Assembly (NCBI GenBank): GCA_018806915.1
Contig: JAGKQI010000043.1
Span: 992,001 to 1,056,000 of the forward strand
Direction of reading: 5' to 3'
From: Phytophthora colocasiae
Taxonomy: Eukaryota; Oomycota; Peronosporomycetes; Peronosporales; Peronosporaceae
Length of the DNA: 64,000 nucleotides
Shown: positions 49,992-60,611 of the stretch, one piece after another
How the letters are laid out: every line of letters starts with the position of its first letter
Numbering within the stretch: the first letter of the stretch is position 1
Position numbers and translations under genes: made by a program
The notes under the pieces: generated by a model
What the model was told of the DNA's origin: nothing
The model's input: the letters and a program-made list of their open reading frames with translations, nothing else
The model's database searches: none

Positions 49992-51882
49992 TGTCGCGAA
50001 GTCGGAGCAACTTTTACCGCGGTGCAGGGGCGTACAGTGAACCTGGAAGTGTGACTACCGGTGTAATACCAGAGTCTCACAGCAAGGTGGGCGTGTGTTA
50101 CCTTGTGCTGTCCTCGTAGGTTCGTTGTCTTGGTAATGAGACCCTCGCCGGGGTCGTGAGAGTGTTGCTGAGAGTGAGGGTTCCTTGCGTAGACCGTCGG
50201 ATATCCTTCTGGTCCTCACAGGAGCGCTTGAGAGTCGAACGTTTTCCGGTGAACACTTGTGTACACCAGAGATTTCTGAAAACAAAAGGGAAATTAATAC
50301 AAAGGGAAGTCCAGTAAATAGACTTCCGAGATAACCGCAATATAGAGTTCCGATATACAAATATGTAGCTGCTCTTATTCTTTCCTGGCCCTTGAGCAGT
50401 GGGCTAGTTCTCCAGGTCAACTAGGAAATGTTCACCAGACACCTGGTCTGTCTGGTATTCCCGTAACTTTCGCGCACCACCCTCTAATATATAGAGGGAA
50501 AATAAACCAATACACTATCAGTTATATAACAGTCTACCGAGCGTCTTGAGAGCGACTGTCTAGCTCCCAAAACCTGTCCAAACGTACAATATGAAATGGG
50601 CTACCGCTAGAGACAAAACAAACGACCCAACTAGTAAATGGAATAGGTGGGTCCTCTCAGGTCTCTACGTTACGCTGATCTCCACCTAAAGGGGCTTGAT
50701 AGGTGAGAGATCACACGACTCAAAGCTTTGTCGTGGCCTAGCACTTATGGGAAGCAGCAGGCAGACGACCTCGTTATAACAAAGCAAATCGAACTCGTTA
50801 CAACAGGGAAAATTGAACTCTTTACAACAAGGCAAATTGATCTCTGGTTATCTATCTTGTATCTCTCTGTCTTCTGTCTTCCATATTCTCATATACACTT
50901 GGTCTCAATATAACTCAGGAATCTTCACTTGGGCTCACTATGGTAGTCGATGCTGTAGATCTTGTCGAGTCGACACTTAATGATGTCATTATAGGGATGA
51001 GCAGGTTGCGTTTCACTTGATTGCGTGAGGTCGTGTTGGGTACACTTGGTTTCAGTATGGGGTGGACTTCAGAGTGTCAGAGTCTGGTATCCTGTTCATC
51101 AGGGTCTGGAATCATGTGCGTCGGAGACATGTTCATCGGAACCATGTACTCCGGAATCATGTACGTCAGAGTTGTAATACCAGAGTCGTGACACTTGGGT
51201 CTGATCATCGGAGTCTTGTACGTCGGAGTCTGTTCATCGGAAACTGGTAAATGTCTGGAATATTGCTTGTATAAGCCGGACACATCAGACTTGTTTACCA
51301 GAATCATGTTCATCAGACTCATGTACGTCGGACTTCATGTACGTCGGACTCATGTACGTCAGACTTCATGGTGTGATATCAGAGTTTCCATGCGTGATAC
51401 CAGAAATCCATGAGTATTTTTAGGGTGCGGAGCACGTATGCTGCAACGCACGAAGTCCAATCGGGATATGCGCGGGGTGCGCTACGTCCGGTGCGCGATA
51501 CTTGGTATCTTGTGGGTATAATTATTTTCCTTGAACCATCATCGTCACACAGGACGGCAACGGGATGAGGTCTCTCAGAGATACATTCTTCTGAGAGACT
51601 TTCTGCCAACCTTTAGGCACTCATCGTCGGGGAAAGTCCGGCGATCAGACTGAGTGTTGTTGTCTCTCGGAGTTTGTGCACTTTTCCGAGGAACACTTCT
51701 GATCTCTTGGGCCCCTTTGCAGTACAGGTGAAGGTTAATATATATAGCGGTGTTCTTCCACAGATCCATTATTGTCGCACGTCGTCCCACATCTCTCTTT
51801 CTCCCACAACCCAGTGTACGTCCAATCACATCACAGCGTAACGTCCATATCCACTCGAAAAATCGTAATTAGCAACGTGTCA
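49992..51882 (-). repeat. 5' LTR of Fam2 element
   Basis: 1891 bp. It is nearly identical to 35298-37193 for most of its length. The end near 51741-51785 differs by an insertion and a deletion. Followed by the CTTC target duplication and the resumed Fam1 protease. Confidence 0.9.
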
Positions 51883-52250
51883 CTTCTACAAACGTCCTTC
51901 GTTTGTAAGAGAAGCGCACACGGACCACGCGCTTCTCACTCCTTACGGTGGCACCTGTTGCCAACCGCACCTCCAACACGCCGCGAGTCGTGTCGGTCTC
52001 TTCGAAGTCAAGCCTTCGAAGACTTCCCTGCCGAACAAAGTTGTTCGACGCGCCCGAGTCCACTAGGGCACGAAGAGAGTTAACTCTCTTCGACATCACG
52101 TTCAGGATGACAAGATTTGGCTTGTCATCTTGCAGCTTACAGCGAGAAACCTTCTCGCTGGGGGCAGCAGTCCTCATCGTCGCGTGTCCAAGCTCGACAC
52201 GCGAGACTGCATCACCAGTAGGACGCCGCGCCTACTGGTCCTTGGCGTTT
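51883..52250 (-). pseudogene. pro: Fam1 protease, N-terminal part (element C)
   Basis: The minus frame reads NLVILNVMSKRVNSLRALVD then SGASNNFVRQGSL, the protease active site, up to the Fam2 insertion at 51883. It continues at 35297. The join to gag is damaged: a lengthened A tract and a 2-base loss in the frameshift hairpin. Confidence 0.8.
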
Positions 52251-53186
52251 TTTTTTTGAACGCCCGCCCGCTGTGCACTTGCGTGCATAGTGACCGATGT
52301 TACCACACAGGTAACATCGAACCTTGCCGTTCCTACGCTGCTGTTGACCAGCAGTCGTAGCACTCGAGAGGTCCATAGGCTCCGAACCTCCCGTCTTCGC
52401 AACAGGACGCGCCGGCTTCGGCGCATTCGCATGGAGTTTAGCTTGACGCCGGCTAAACTCCTCTTGCATCACAAGGCTGATAGCCTCCTCGAGAGTATTC
52501 GGAAACTCTCGGAAGAGATACGTTTTGACGGGACCATCTCTTAGTCCCTTCATGAACGTGACGACCTTGGTCGCCTCGTCGATCGGGTTGGCCACTATGT
52601 TCGATACCAAGTATCCAGCACGCTGGGCAAAGGTGTGAACATCATCCTTGCCCTGCTGCAGATCGAGAAACTCCGCTCTCGATCTGAACTCGTTCTTCGG
52701 GGGCTCAAACGCAAGCTTGAGCTCCTCTGTGAACACCTCATACGTGCCGAAGCACGTAGGATCCGAGAGTCGGCGCCCATTGGCCCATCTCCTCGCACGT
52801 CCGCCAAGACATGACATGGCGAACGCGACCTTCGACATCGGATCGACGATACGTCGAGCCGCAACGGCTGTGTCGAGTTCGACAAGCCACCGAAGGAGGG
52901 TCTCGTCCTCCTTCCCCGTGTAGGTACTCACGTGGAGTTTCAACGACTCCACGCGTGGCTTCGGGGAAGCCACCGAGGCAGCAACATCTCGTTGCTCCTT
53001 AACAATGTACCCCAGAGCAACACCGTGTTGCTCTGTCGGCGATAGCGTACGAAGCATCGTCGCTACCGCTGCCTCTCCAATGACTTGCGAGAGTCTTTGG
53101 AGAGCTTCCCACTCTGGCTCCGACAGGTGGGCACAGTCCGTGCGTGTCACGGACATGTTTGGGGTCCCAGTGGATCCCTGATCCAT
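52212..53186 (-). CDS. gag: Fam1 Gag (element C), shortened and fused tail
   Basis: 324 aa matching the gag of A and B. The original start is lost because the first ATG is followed by TAG after a small deletion; it probably starts at a downstream ATG (MDQGSTGTPN). The zinc knuckle CYLCGNIGHYARKC is intact. The tail reads SKKKRQGPVGAASYW because the slippery A tract has grown from 6 to 10. Confidence 0.8.
   Translation of the reverse strand: MDQGSTGTPNMSVTRTDCAHLSEPEWEALQRLSQVIGEAAVATMLRTLSPTEQHGVALGYIVKEQRDVAASVASPKPRVESLKLHVSTYTGKEDETLLRWLVELDTAVAARRIVDPMSKVAFAMSCLGGRARRWANGRRLSDPTCFGTYEVFTEELKLAFEPPKNEFRSRAEFLDLQQGKDDVHTFAQRAGYLVSNIVANPIDEATKVVTFMKGLRDGPVKTYLFREFPNTLEEAISLVMQEEFSRRQAKLHANAPKPARPVAKTGGSEPMDLSSATTAGQQQRRNGKVRCYLCGNIGHYARKCTAGGRSKKKRQGPVGAASYW
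52214..52257 (-). promoter_or_regulatory. Decayed Fam1 frameshift signal (C)
   Basis: Hairpin arms 52214-52222 and 52231-52239 persist with a loop two bases shorter. The slippery run is T10 on plus (52248-52257) against A6 in elements A and B. Gag now enters the protease frame without shifting, then stops because of the 2-base loss. Confidence 0.75.
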
Positions 53187-53258
53187 CGGGGAGTTCTCTA
53201 TGACTCCATACGAACGAACAGCAGTCGGTCGTGGGACGGACTACAAAGTGCTACCAGG

Positions 53259-53717
53259 TGTAATGGGTCTACTAAGACCTATTAGATGGCGTACACGTGC
53301 GCTTACGTGTATGAGGAAGCGTGCAATTAGAGTAGACTTAACTTAAGTATACATATTTAAATAAGTATAATTAAATCAAATATAACTAAATTAAACTGCA
53401 AAATACCGTAAAATGAGAACTGTTATTGAATTTGGCATAAGCCAATTATGGACCTCCTAAAACTGTTTGTTATCTATTTCTAAAGGGTCTGCCAACGTGT
53501 GGTTGGCAGAAACTCTGCTCAGCGATGTGTAAAATTACGAGCTTTCTACCAATGATATGCACAAATGCACACGAACCACCCAATAATGTGGTTCGCCCAT
53601 GTAGCCATTGGTGTGTACAGCACACCAAGGTCTGAGGTCCCTTTTCAACCTCTAACAGTTATCGCAACTGTTAGAGTTACAAGTGGTACAACCACTTGTA
53701 CGTGTAACCCCGTTACA
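53259..53717 (-). repeat. Fam1 LTR, outer right (5' LTR of element C)
   Basis: 459 bp, reverse orientation. It is more diverged from the two left LTRs than they are from each other (for example around 53520-53550). The primer-site complement lies at 53249-53256. Followed by the ACTAC target duplication. Confidence 0.9.
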
Positions 53718-53806
53718 ACTACGGTGATGAGACCTGGTTCACTTGTATGTGTGATGAGTGCTGGTCGGCGTCGGCCAAGGATTCCCTGCAGAACGACATG
53801 GTTTAG
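53718..53806 (+). pseudogene. SET-domain gene, 3' end
   Basis: Starting at the target duplication, the frame reads YGDETWFTCMCDECWSAS and ends NDMV, stop TAG 53804-53806. It supplies the SET C-terminus and a post-SET-like Cys cluster (CMCDEC), exactly the part missing at 27277. Confidence 0.85.
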
Positions 53807-53946
53807 GCTGTTAAGAATTCGCTCACGTACATGTAGCTCGCGCTTGTGCTGTAATACTCTAAACACTATCAACAATTGTGAAACGTCAGTTACCGACGTG
53901 CTGGAGCAACCTCTAGAAATATATTACTTGTAATTCAGTACTGGGC

Positions 53947-54449
53947 CTACGGAGGAAGGGCGTCCCCCCAAGGCTGACCTTCTACCTCCTTCCTAGCATA
54001 AATGGCATCCATCTGTGCACTGACAGCAATTCCCTCCTTGTTTTGGGCAACCGCGATGCGAGGAGGTCGCATTGATTCGACACAAACCACTTGGCGAGCT
54101 CCAGCACACGCGGGCTCGAACTCATGCCCTTCCAACAGCGACAGTAACCCTCCTCTACGCATGTCTGCCGTCCTTCGAACGAGGTTTTCTACTGGAAGCG
54201 CCCGGAAGTGAAAGGGTTTCCCTGTTTCCGAAAGCTACGGAGCAAACTTGCATCCCTCGCTTGAACGAACGCCTCCTGCGTCCTGGCGAAGGGTATGTCG
54301 TACAGATTTGTGACGATCATTGCCGCCACACCCGAGGGGAAACCTCGCATTTCCTTGTGAACGTTTTCCGTTAGGTGGATAAAGCACATTAAGAACTGAT
54401 AGTCAGCTGAGTCTCCAAAGGCTGTAAACAGAGCATTATTCGATTGCAA
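53947..54449 (-). pseudogene. Probable MULE transposase fragment
   Basis: Minus frame 54449-54189 reads NNALFTAFGDSADYQFLMCF then IHLTENVHKEMR. Its spacing (AL..AF, then C..H...NV) resembles the region around the second catalytic Asp of Mutator-like transposases. 54162-53947 continues in another frame without a clear motif. The fragment is short and the assignment tentative. Confidence 0.35.
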
Positions 54450-55580
54450 CGCAATGGTGTTGCTGTGCGTGACCTCGTACGCCTTCAGCTCCTACATCAG
54501 CTCTCGGCAGGTGCCGCGTCCAGGTTGACCGCCTTCTCGGGCCAGTCAAGACGCCTGGGCATTATCGCTCGGGTGCTTTCGACGGCAGATGACGTAGCCC
54601 TGCGGTCGTCGAGCATGATGCGCAACAATTGCGAGCGCTGGTTGACTGTGCAAGCAGTCCGCAGCCCGAACCCACTCCTCAGCAGAAAAGAACCATTTTA
54701 GACAGAAACCAGCGCCCGTGATGTTTTAGTGTGGAATTCAGGGATTTTGCTGTGCTGACAAACGTTTGGTGTGCTGACACGCGTTTTGTGTACGGAAACA
54801 ACACCTTTTTGTGCCAGTAACGCGTTCTCGTGCCACGAACACGCGAAGTGTCTCTGGAGCGTCAGGACGTCGTTGATGTTGCGATTGTACACTTCGCAGT
54901 CTCTCTCTTTTGCCTGGATACCTCGGAGCGCGTGCCTGTAGTGCGGTTGTTACTTTTTGCGCGTGCCGTGTGCACTTAACGGCAAATGGAGAGATGTGAT
55001 TGGTCCACCCATCATACCAAGATCGCGGGATCTGATAGGTCGACTACTTCAACTTGGCGGACGGATGGTCAGTTTGCGCATTTGCTGACGCAGCCCCGGC
55101 TCGACGAGAAGGAGTCAAAGGCTGAGCTTTCACACAGGATAGATGTAGGACAGACAGTTTCCCCTAATTCAATCTCAATCACTTTCGGATTTCCATTCAA
55201 CACCTCACTTCGACTACAAGCCTCGTTCGCATAATCTCAATTGTTGTGACCGCAGAAGCGATGCGTGGGCCTCCGCATGCGTCTTGAGCTGCAAACATGG
55301 CACTATCGCCGTCACCCCGTGGCGTCCGGGAGATGCGTCTAACAGCCTCCCAGGAGGCGTTTCGCACTCGCTAGAGCGTCAAGTGTTGTGAAGGTATCGC
55401 TGATGGATAAATCCGGATAAGATCTGCTGTATATAGTAATGGTGTATACACACTTCAACTTGACCTGTTAAGAGAAATTCCGTAGAATGGAGTATGCGTT
55501 CGCAACATTTCATTTCTTCTTAAGAATCTCACAATACGCCACTTGTCAGGAGTTGCCAAGCGCCGAGTCTGGAGGAAAGA
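54450..55580. other. Intergenic stretch upstream of CRN remnant
   Basis: No supported gene. Short GTGCTGACA-type repeats occur near 54752-54780. No terminal inverted repeats were recognised. Confidence 0.4.
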
Positions 55581-56434
55581 ATGGTGAAGCTATTCTGCGT
55601 CATCGTTGGTGAAGCGGAAGAAGTATTTGATATGGATATCGATACGAGTGCAAATGTTATCGCGTTGAAAGATGCGATCAAAGTGAGAAATCCAAACGAC
55701 TTGAAATACGTCGATGCGCCCAATCTGCGGCTCTGCCTGGCGAAGAAGAACGGCGCGTGGCTGGATTCTCTGGATGCGGTGCTTCGAGTGGGGATGTCAC
55801 TCCGTATAAAAAGATGCGCGGGAATTGGAAGTTAAACGATTCCGAGCTCTTTGAGACTGGAATCTTACCCACAGAGAAAGTGTTTCACGTGCTGGTGGTG
55901 ATTCCACCCCAAGCTCCACCTCAAGGACTCGCTTTAGCTCCAGCAGTACAAATCCCAGAATTTAACCCCTTGAAAAACTGGAAGCAGTACCTAGCATAGT
56001 GTTCGTTGGATGAATGGAAAGCTGGTAAAGTTCGTAAGATTCCTTTGATCTGGCAGATTATGGAGTCCTGTGGTGGATGCACGGCGAAGAAGAAAATCTT
56101 CTGGCGAGAGGAGGAGAAGCAAGTAGCGTCGATCCTTTTGGGACGATGGTTCCGAGAGTCTCCAGGTAGTTCCTCCTACGACAAATGTGTCCTTGTGGGG
56201 TCTCCTGGGATTGGCAAGTCGACGCTGTTGGTTGTGATGGCGTTCTTCCTCGTTCTCAAACACAAGAAGAATGTGCTGGTGTATCGTCGGTCGACCAAAG
56301 TGGACCAGGGTTACTGCCTCTTGTATCTTGGATATCAAGAGGGTAAAGTCGTGTTTTTTACGGTGCAGCAATGCTCACCTGAGTGTGCCGTGGCTATAGA
56401 TTGGTCTATTTTTTATAGGGAAAAACATAAATGA
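55581..56434 (+). pseudogene. Crinkler (CRN) effector-type gene, broken
   Basis: CRN proteins are secreted, modular oomycete proteins that act in host nuclei; some trigger plant cell death. Here the N-terminal domain has the LFLAK-type motif as LRLCLAK (about residues 51-57). The conserved HVLV motif that closes the N-terminal half is seen as HVLVVIPP at about 55888-55911. A C-terminal domain with a P-loop (GSPGIGKST, about 56203-56229) follows. Three breaks are visible: a frameshift at about 55800-55835, an in-frame TAG at 55997-55999, and loss of the C-terminus near 56400 next to the DIRS-like element. The ATG 55581 starts a typical CRN N-terminus. It is not expected to make a full protein. 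Confidence 0.85.
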
Positions 56435-56524
56435 AAAAAATCGTTTATTATTTGTTTTATATGGCGTTTCCTTCACATCTTCGTCATCGTGGGGAAAAAG
56501 GGTGTGAGCTGCATTTTGTGCGAA

Positions 56525-57557
56525 TTAGCGACGCGATCGCGCGGACGCTAGCGTTCGCGCAGCCCCACTTGGATGATCGGGTTGATATGCCGTGCGAGTT
56601 GCCGCTTGACCCATGCGCTTGGCGAGCTGAAGCGTGGAAGCTGGGGCATCGTGGATGTATGCCCGGTAGGCATCTGAGGCCCACCGACCGTGCATCCGAA
56701 TCGTGTCGGCGTTGACCCCTGTAGTGCTGTTGCACCACGAGAATGCGTTGAGATCCCGCTGGGATCTTCCTTGCAGAGTATTGCTGCCGCCTTTAAGACC
56801 TTGGTCATGGTGTTGGATGACAGTACTTGATGGCGCCTGAACGTGCACAGCGGGTCCGTTGGTGACAACTTGAGCTTGGTGGCGTTGCAGTAACGCAGCA
56901 AATACCGGGCACACCGGTGCTTGACCACTTTTCAGCATAGTCCTTGTAATCGATTGCCCATTCTGGTCGGTCTTGCTTCCTCGAAGTTTGATCTGGACTG
57001 AGCTGGCGGTCTTGAAGTCTCCTGTTGACGTCTTGGACGCGCACATCGCGGACTTGTAAGCAGTATCCGTGACGCTTGCCTCTCGAGGAAAAATATTCAG
57101 ATCCTCTTAAGCAAAAGAAGTAGCCCAACACCGCAGCCCCACAAATGACGCGGTGTTGGGCGACTGACGTGTTGCTTGCGGTTGCGATAACTTGGAGCAT
57201 GTCGATTGTAACTGCGGCGCGTTGACGTCTTGGAGCGCTGAGTCTTCGCATCCCTTGGAGGACGAGTTCATGTTGAGGCTGGAGGACGGGGCTAAAGCCG
57301 GCAACGAGATGATGACACCATCTAAGATGGCTGAGTTTGGCCCGTACGGTATCAACTCGGAGATGATTGGCATCTTCCCCCGTTTTCCAACACTCAATCG
57401 CGAACACAATGAGTTGTAGGGATTGACCGTCCGGGTCATACCGTGGAAGCCAGCGAGATACATGATGCCGCGCGCATAACTTGCACCACTGCCGCCACGT
57501 GTTGAAGTAGCGCTCTCGCGAGGTATCGGCGAGGGATCGCCACTGCAATTCGGCCAT
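56525..57557 (-). pseudogene. Tyrosine recombinase of DIRS-like element
   Basis: Starts with a core-binding domain (TSRERYFNTWRQWCKLCARH). The first catalytic Arg is in FFCLRGSEYF, after which a frameshift (about 57080) leads to the frame 57046-56525. The His/Arg box (THSRGATAL) is in a third frame near 56770. GRWASDAYRAYIHD carries the nucleophile Tyr. The enzyme would insert the element through a circular intermediate without target duplication. Two frameshifts make it inactive. Confidence 0.8.
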
Positions 57558-57633
57558 GTCCGTTTGTAAATCTTGCGGAACTCGTAAGGTATTACCTGCT
57601 CAGACCATAAACACACAGCGTTAGTCCAGTTCT

Positions 57634-59054
57634 TTAGTGCCGTCCCAGTCCGCGCCCTTGAGCCCAGGTCCGCGAGGTAATTTGTCGAGCCTGAAGATGT
57701 GCCGTGGACACATGAAGGTTATGCTGTAGTTCAGCACACGAAAGAACCCGTACGAGTTCTTGTCCGAGCACGTTGTCGGATTTATGGTGGCCCATCCAGG
57801 CTACCGCAGAGGTGTTATCGATCCAGCAGCGAACGTGAACGGGCTGCGTGCTATCCGGACTTAGCGTTTTCCAGCGAGGACCCCAAACAATGACTCCAAA
57901 GACCACGCTAAGAGCTTCTCGGACGTTAATGCTGAACGATGACGTGTCGTTGGTCAGGATCGAGGAAATTGCTTGATTCTCCTCCTCGTCAAAGCGAACG
58001 CGAATGTATTCACGAGCCGCTGGATACAGCACACAGAGGCCTTCGTTGCTGGCGTCCATGAATAAATGGACAGCGGGTTCCAACGTGTCTGCAATAACGC
58101 TGGTTGGCACTTGATTTGTTTTGCCGTTTTGAAGGAGCGACTCGATCCACTGCAGGTCGTGAACAATATTGTTGACCGGGGGCAGCGACGCCACGCCGCA
58201 TGCAGACGTTGAATGAATGCTCTGGTAGATCTGCAGCACAGCGCCATATACCGTAGTGACCCCAGGAGCTTTTCAACCTGGCATCTTGAAACTAACGGTG
58301 CTTCGATGATATCTCGAATCCGAGAGAGTGCTTTCGAAAGCTTCTCTGGAGGCATTGATACTGTACCATTCTTCGTGTCCCATGTTAACCCGAGCGCAAT
58401 GAGTACCGTCTCCCAGCTCGAGAAATTCTTCTCGTTTATAGCATCAGGACCTAGAACTGCCATCATGCTCAGACGCAAGGCAGCCTCAGCAAGTTCCAGT
58501 CGACTGCCGATGTCAGGCTCCAAAAGGATGTGGTCGTCCACCCATGCAAACGAGAAAAATTCTTCGGAGTCGACTTCAGATTGGTCGAGTGAACGGGGGC
58601 TTTCTCGTGCCACTAGAAATGATATGGCGCCACCAAACGCCCCGTAGTCAGCTGGCGAGCCAGTCCATCCAAACGGAAGCGCCATGTCAACCACGATAAA
58701 TTCGCGGCACGACCCTGCAAAGTGCGCAGCAAGGTCCGCCGATACGGGGATAAGCCGAAAGGCACTCTTCACATCTCCCTTAAGTATCTTGATTGCACAC
58801 TGGGGGTATCGCCGGCGGAGAAACTCGATTCGTTCTGCAATACGGCGAATGGGTTGGTATTCCAGCGCCGGGGGGTCGTTTTGATCCGATCAGGCATTTA
58901 TCGACAACTCACTCGTGTACGAAAGATCATGGACTAGCCTGGCCTCAATCGACGGATCCACGCCAGCTTTAGGAACAATGCCGAATGGACTGAACCTCAA
59001 CTCGTGCCATTGTAGAGCCGCGGGAAGCTCGATAACGAGGTATGTCCCAGTTGC
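57634..59054 (-). pseudogene. RT and RNase H of DIRS-like element
   Basis: RT blocks: ELRFSPFGIVPKAGVDPS, ARLVHDLSYTSEL, an in-frame stop near 58899, KGDVKSAFRLIPV, ALPFGWTGSPADYGAFGG and the catalytic VDDHILLEP (58560-58530). After a frame change, RNase H reads HLFMDASNEGLCV, VREALSVVFGVIVWG and CWIDNTSAVAWMGH with D, E and D. The VDD catalytic box is in the style of DIRS/Ngaro RTs rather than Gypsy. Confidence 0.78.
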
Positions 59055-59654
59055 TTAGCCGTCAGCGATGCTTCGTTCAAGTGCGCCTTGATAGGCATGG
59101 GCACTCACGTAATTGGAGACCACGTGCCCATCAGGATGGCGCGCATTCGTGAATTGGTGTGATACGCCGTGAGTAGCGGAACGTATTACTTGTCGTTGGT
59201 GGCTGTACCCATGAAGCAAGATATCCAACCACGCCGGATCGAGTGCTTTATTCGGTCGAGGATCCTTGTGTGATTCGTTCCGCCACAGGGCTAACGTCGC
59301 CGTCAGCGCGAGGGACGATTTGACTATTAGTGCTGTCAAGGTGCGGCAAAGATCCCTGTTAATATGTCCGTCGAGCGTACGCCAATCGTCAACGTCGGGT
59401 TTGTATAGCGGAGACTTAATTCCTGCTTGTCGAAACGCTGCTGAGAGGCGGTCGTAGCGCGCTAGCTCGTGCTTGCGGAGCTCAAGTCGTAGCTTTGACT
59501 GTACTGAGTGAACTATCCCCGCTGTGACCGGAGATGAGTGGCCTCGCCGGTGCATGCCCAGACATTTTGGCTCTGTTCTTGTCACCTTAAACGTCACGCA
59601 CGGACTCGTGTTGGCATGTGCGCCGAGATAAGAAGCTTGATAAGACGACGACAA
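59055..59654 (-). pseudogene. N-terminal part of DIRS-like pol ORF
   Basis: In frame with RT but separated from it by TAA (59057-59055). It reads a helical region (LRLELRKHELARYDRLSAAF; LDPAWLDILLHGYSHQRQVI) with no catalytic motif. This is probably the linker between gag and RT. Confidence 0.5.
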
Positions 59655-59723
59655 CGTATACGCGGAAACTGATGCGGAGGATTTGTGTTCATTTTCGAGA
59701 CGTAGTCTCCGCTCTAATGCGAT

Positions 59724-60611
59724 TCATTGGCGCAACTCCTGGCGTAATCCCCCGAGGTGCGTCGTTATGTATTCACGCACCAACGGTGAAAGATCTTCAT
59801 GAATGAAGTGCGCATACGTCGGAAATGCGCTTCGATCGTCGCTTTTTGAAACGCATCCTCGTGAAGACAGGTGCTTCATGCAGACGGAGTGGCCTCCTTG
59901 GCGTGGCAAAGCACTTAGAACGTTCTGTGGGGTTTTACGAGAGGGGCGGACCGATTCAACACGGCGATTGCTGTTGCCCTGAGAAAACGTGACCTGGCTT
60001 CCTGCTCGGGATGGAATACCTGAGAGCGCTGCCAGGCGCTCGGACTGGATGTCCGCACGTGAAGAGGTGCCGTGACGAACGTCGCACACCGCGGCCGAGC
60101 GATATTCCTCGAGGAGGCGATCGAACCAGAACGTGAGTGTCGCGACGTCCTGAGGTCCCCACTGGCAGAAACGGCGTAGTTCCTCTACGAACTCTCTCGC
60201 GTTGCTGATGAGCCGGCAAGTGATGTTGTCAAAAACCTCCTCCGTGAAGACGTGAAGCACCGTCAGTGCGTTTGATACGTCGCTGAGAGATTGGAGTTTC
60301 TTTGCCTTTGGTAACGGTACGGATGCTGAAAAGTTGTTCAGGTTTACCGAGCCGTCTGCGAACCAGGCTCTTCTGGCGGCGAAGTCGAACCGCCAAAAGT
60401 GGATGATCGATAAACCCCGCACACCGAATTGAAAGTCAAAGACGCGAGTGATGATGGACGGGTGGGGCTTGAACTTGCTGGACCGGGAGGAGATCATTGA
60501 ATCAACAATATCGGAGACTTCCTTACCTGAGTATTCGAGTAAAATGATAAGGCCGTTCACGTCCTGTTGCGTTCTTGTGGGAGTGAAAACATGCTTGGAG
60601 CGGCGTTCCAT
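59724..60611 (-). pseudogene. Gag-like ORF of DIRS-like element
   Basis: 295 aa. A helical capsid-like region (NAREFVEELRRFCQWGPQDV; TLTFWFDRLLEEYRSAA) is followed by a basic segment. It ends in a Cys/His cluster (VCMKHLSSRGCV, then YAHFIHEDLSPLVREYI), which resembles the single zinc finger at the end of DIRS/Ngaro Gag. The frame before 60611 continues in 61167-60523, so gag is probably split by a frameshift. Confidence 0.6.

Larger units (their letters stand above)
35298..51882 (-). mobile_element. Complete Fam2 giant Gypsy element
   Basis: A 16.6-kb LTR retrotransposon reads on the minus strand. It is flanked by the 4-bp duplication CTTC (35294-35297 and 51883-51886) inside Fam1 protease. 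Minus-strand order: 5' LTR 51882-49992, primer site, three-part gag, zinc knuckles, protease, RT, RNase H, second RNase H, integrase, chromodomain, antisense coding region, polypurine tract, 3' LTR 37193-35298. The LTRs are nearly identical over most of their length, so the insertion is young. Confidence 0.9.
27278..53717 (-). mobile_element. Composite Fam1 insertion (element C) in the SET gene
   Basis: 26.4 kb bounded by reversed Fam1 LTR ends (TGTAATGGG at 27278, CGTTACA ending 53717). It is flanked by ACTGC (27273-27277) and ACTAC (53718-53722), a 5-bp target duplication with one change. Inside are three Fam1 LTRs (27278-27726, 29521-29969, 53259-53717). The right-hand unit is a gag-pol element interrupted by Fam2 at 35298-51882; the left-hand unit is an internally deleted copy. 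The SET reading frame joins exactly across the insertion when one duplication is kept (ITVN then YGDETWF). Confidence 0.88.
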
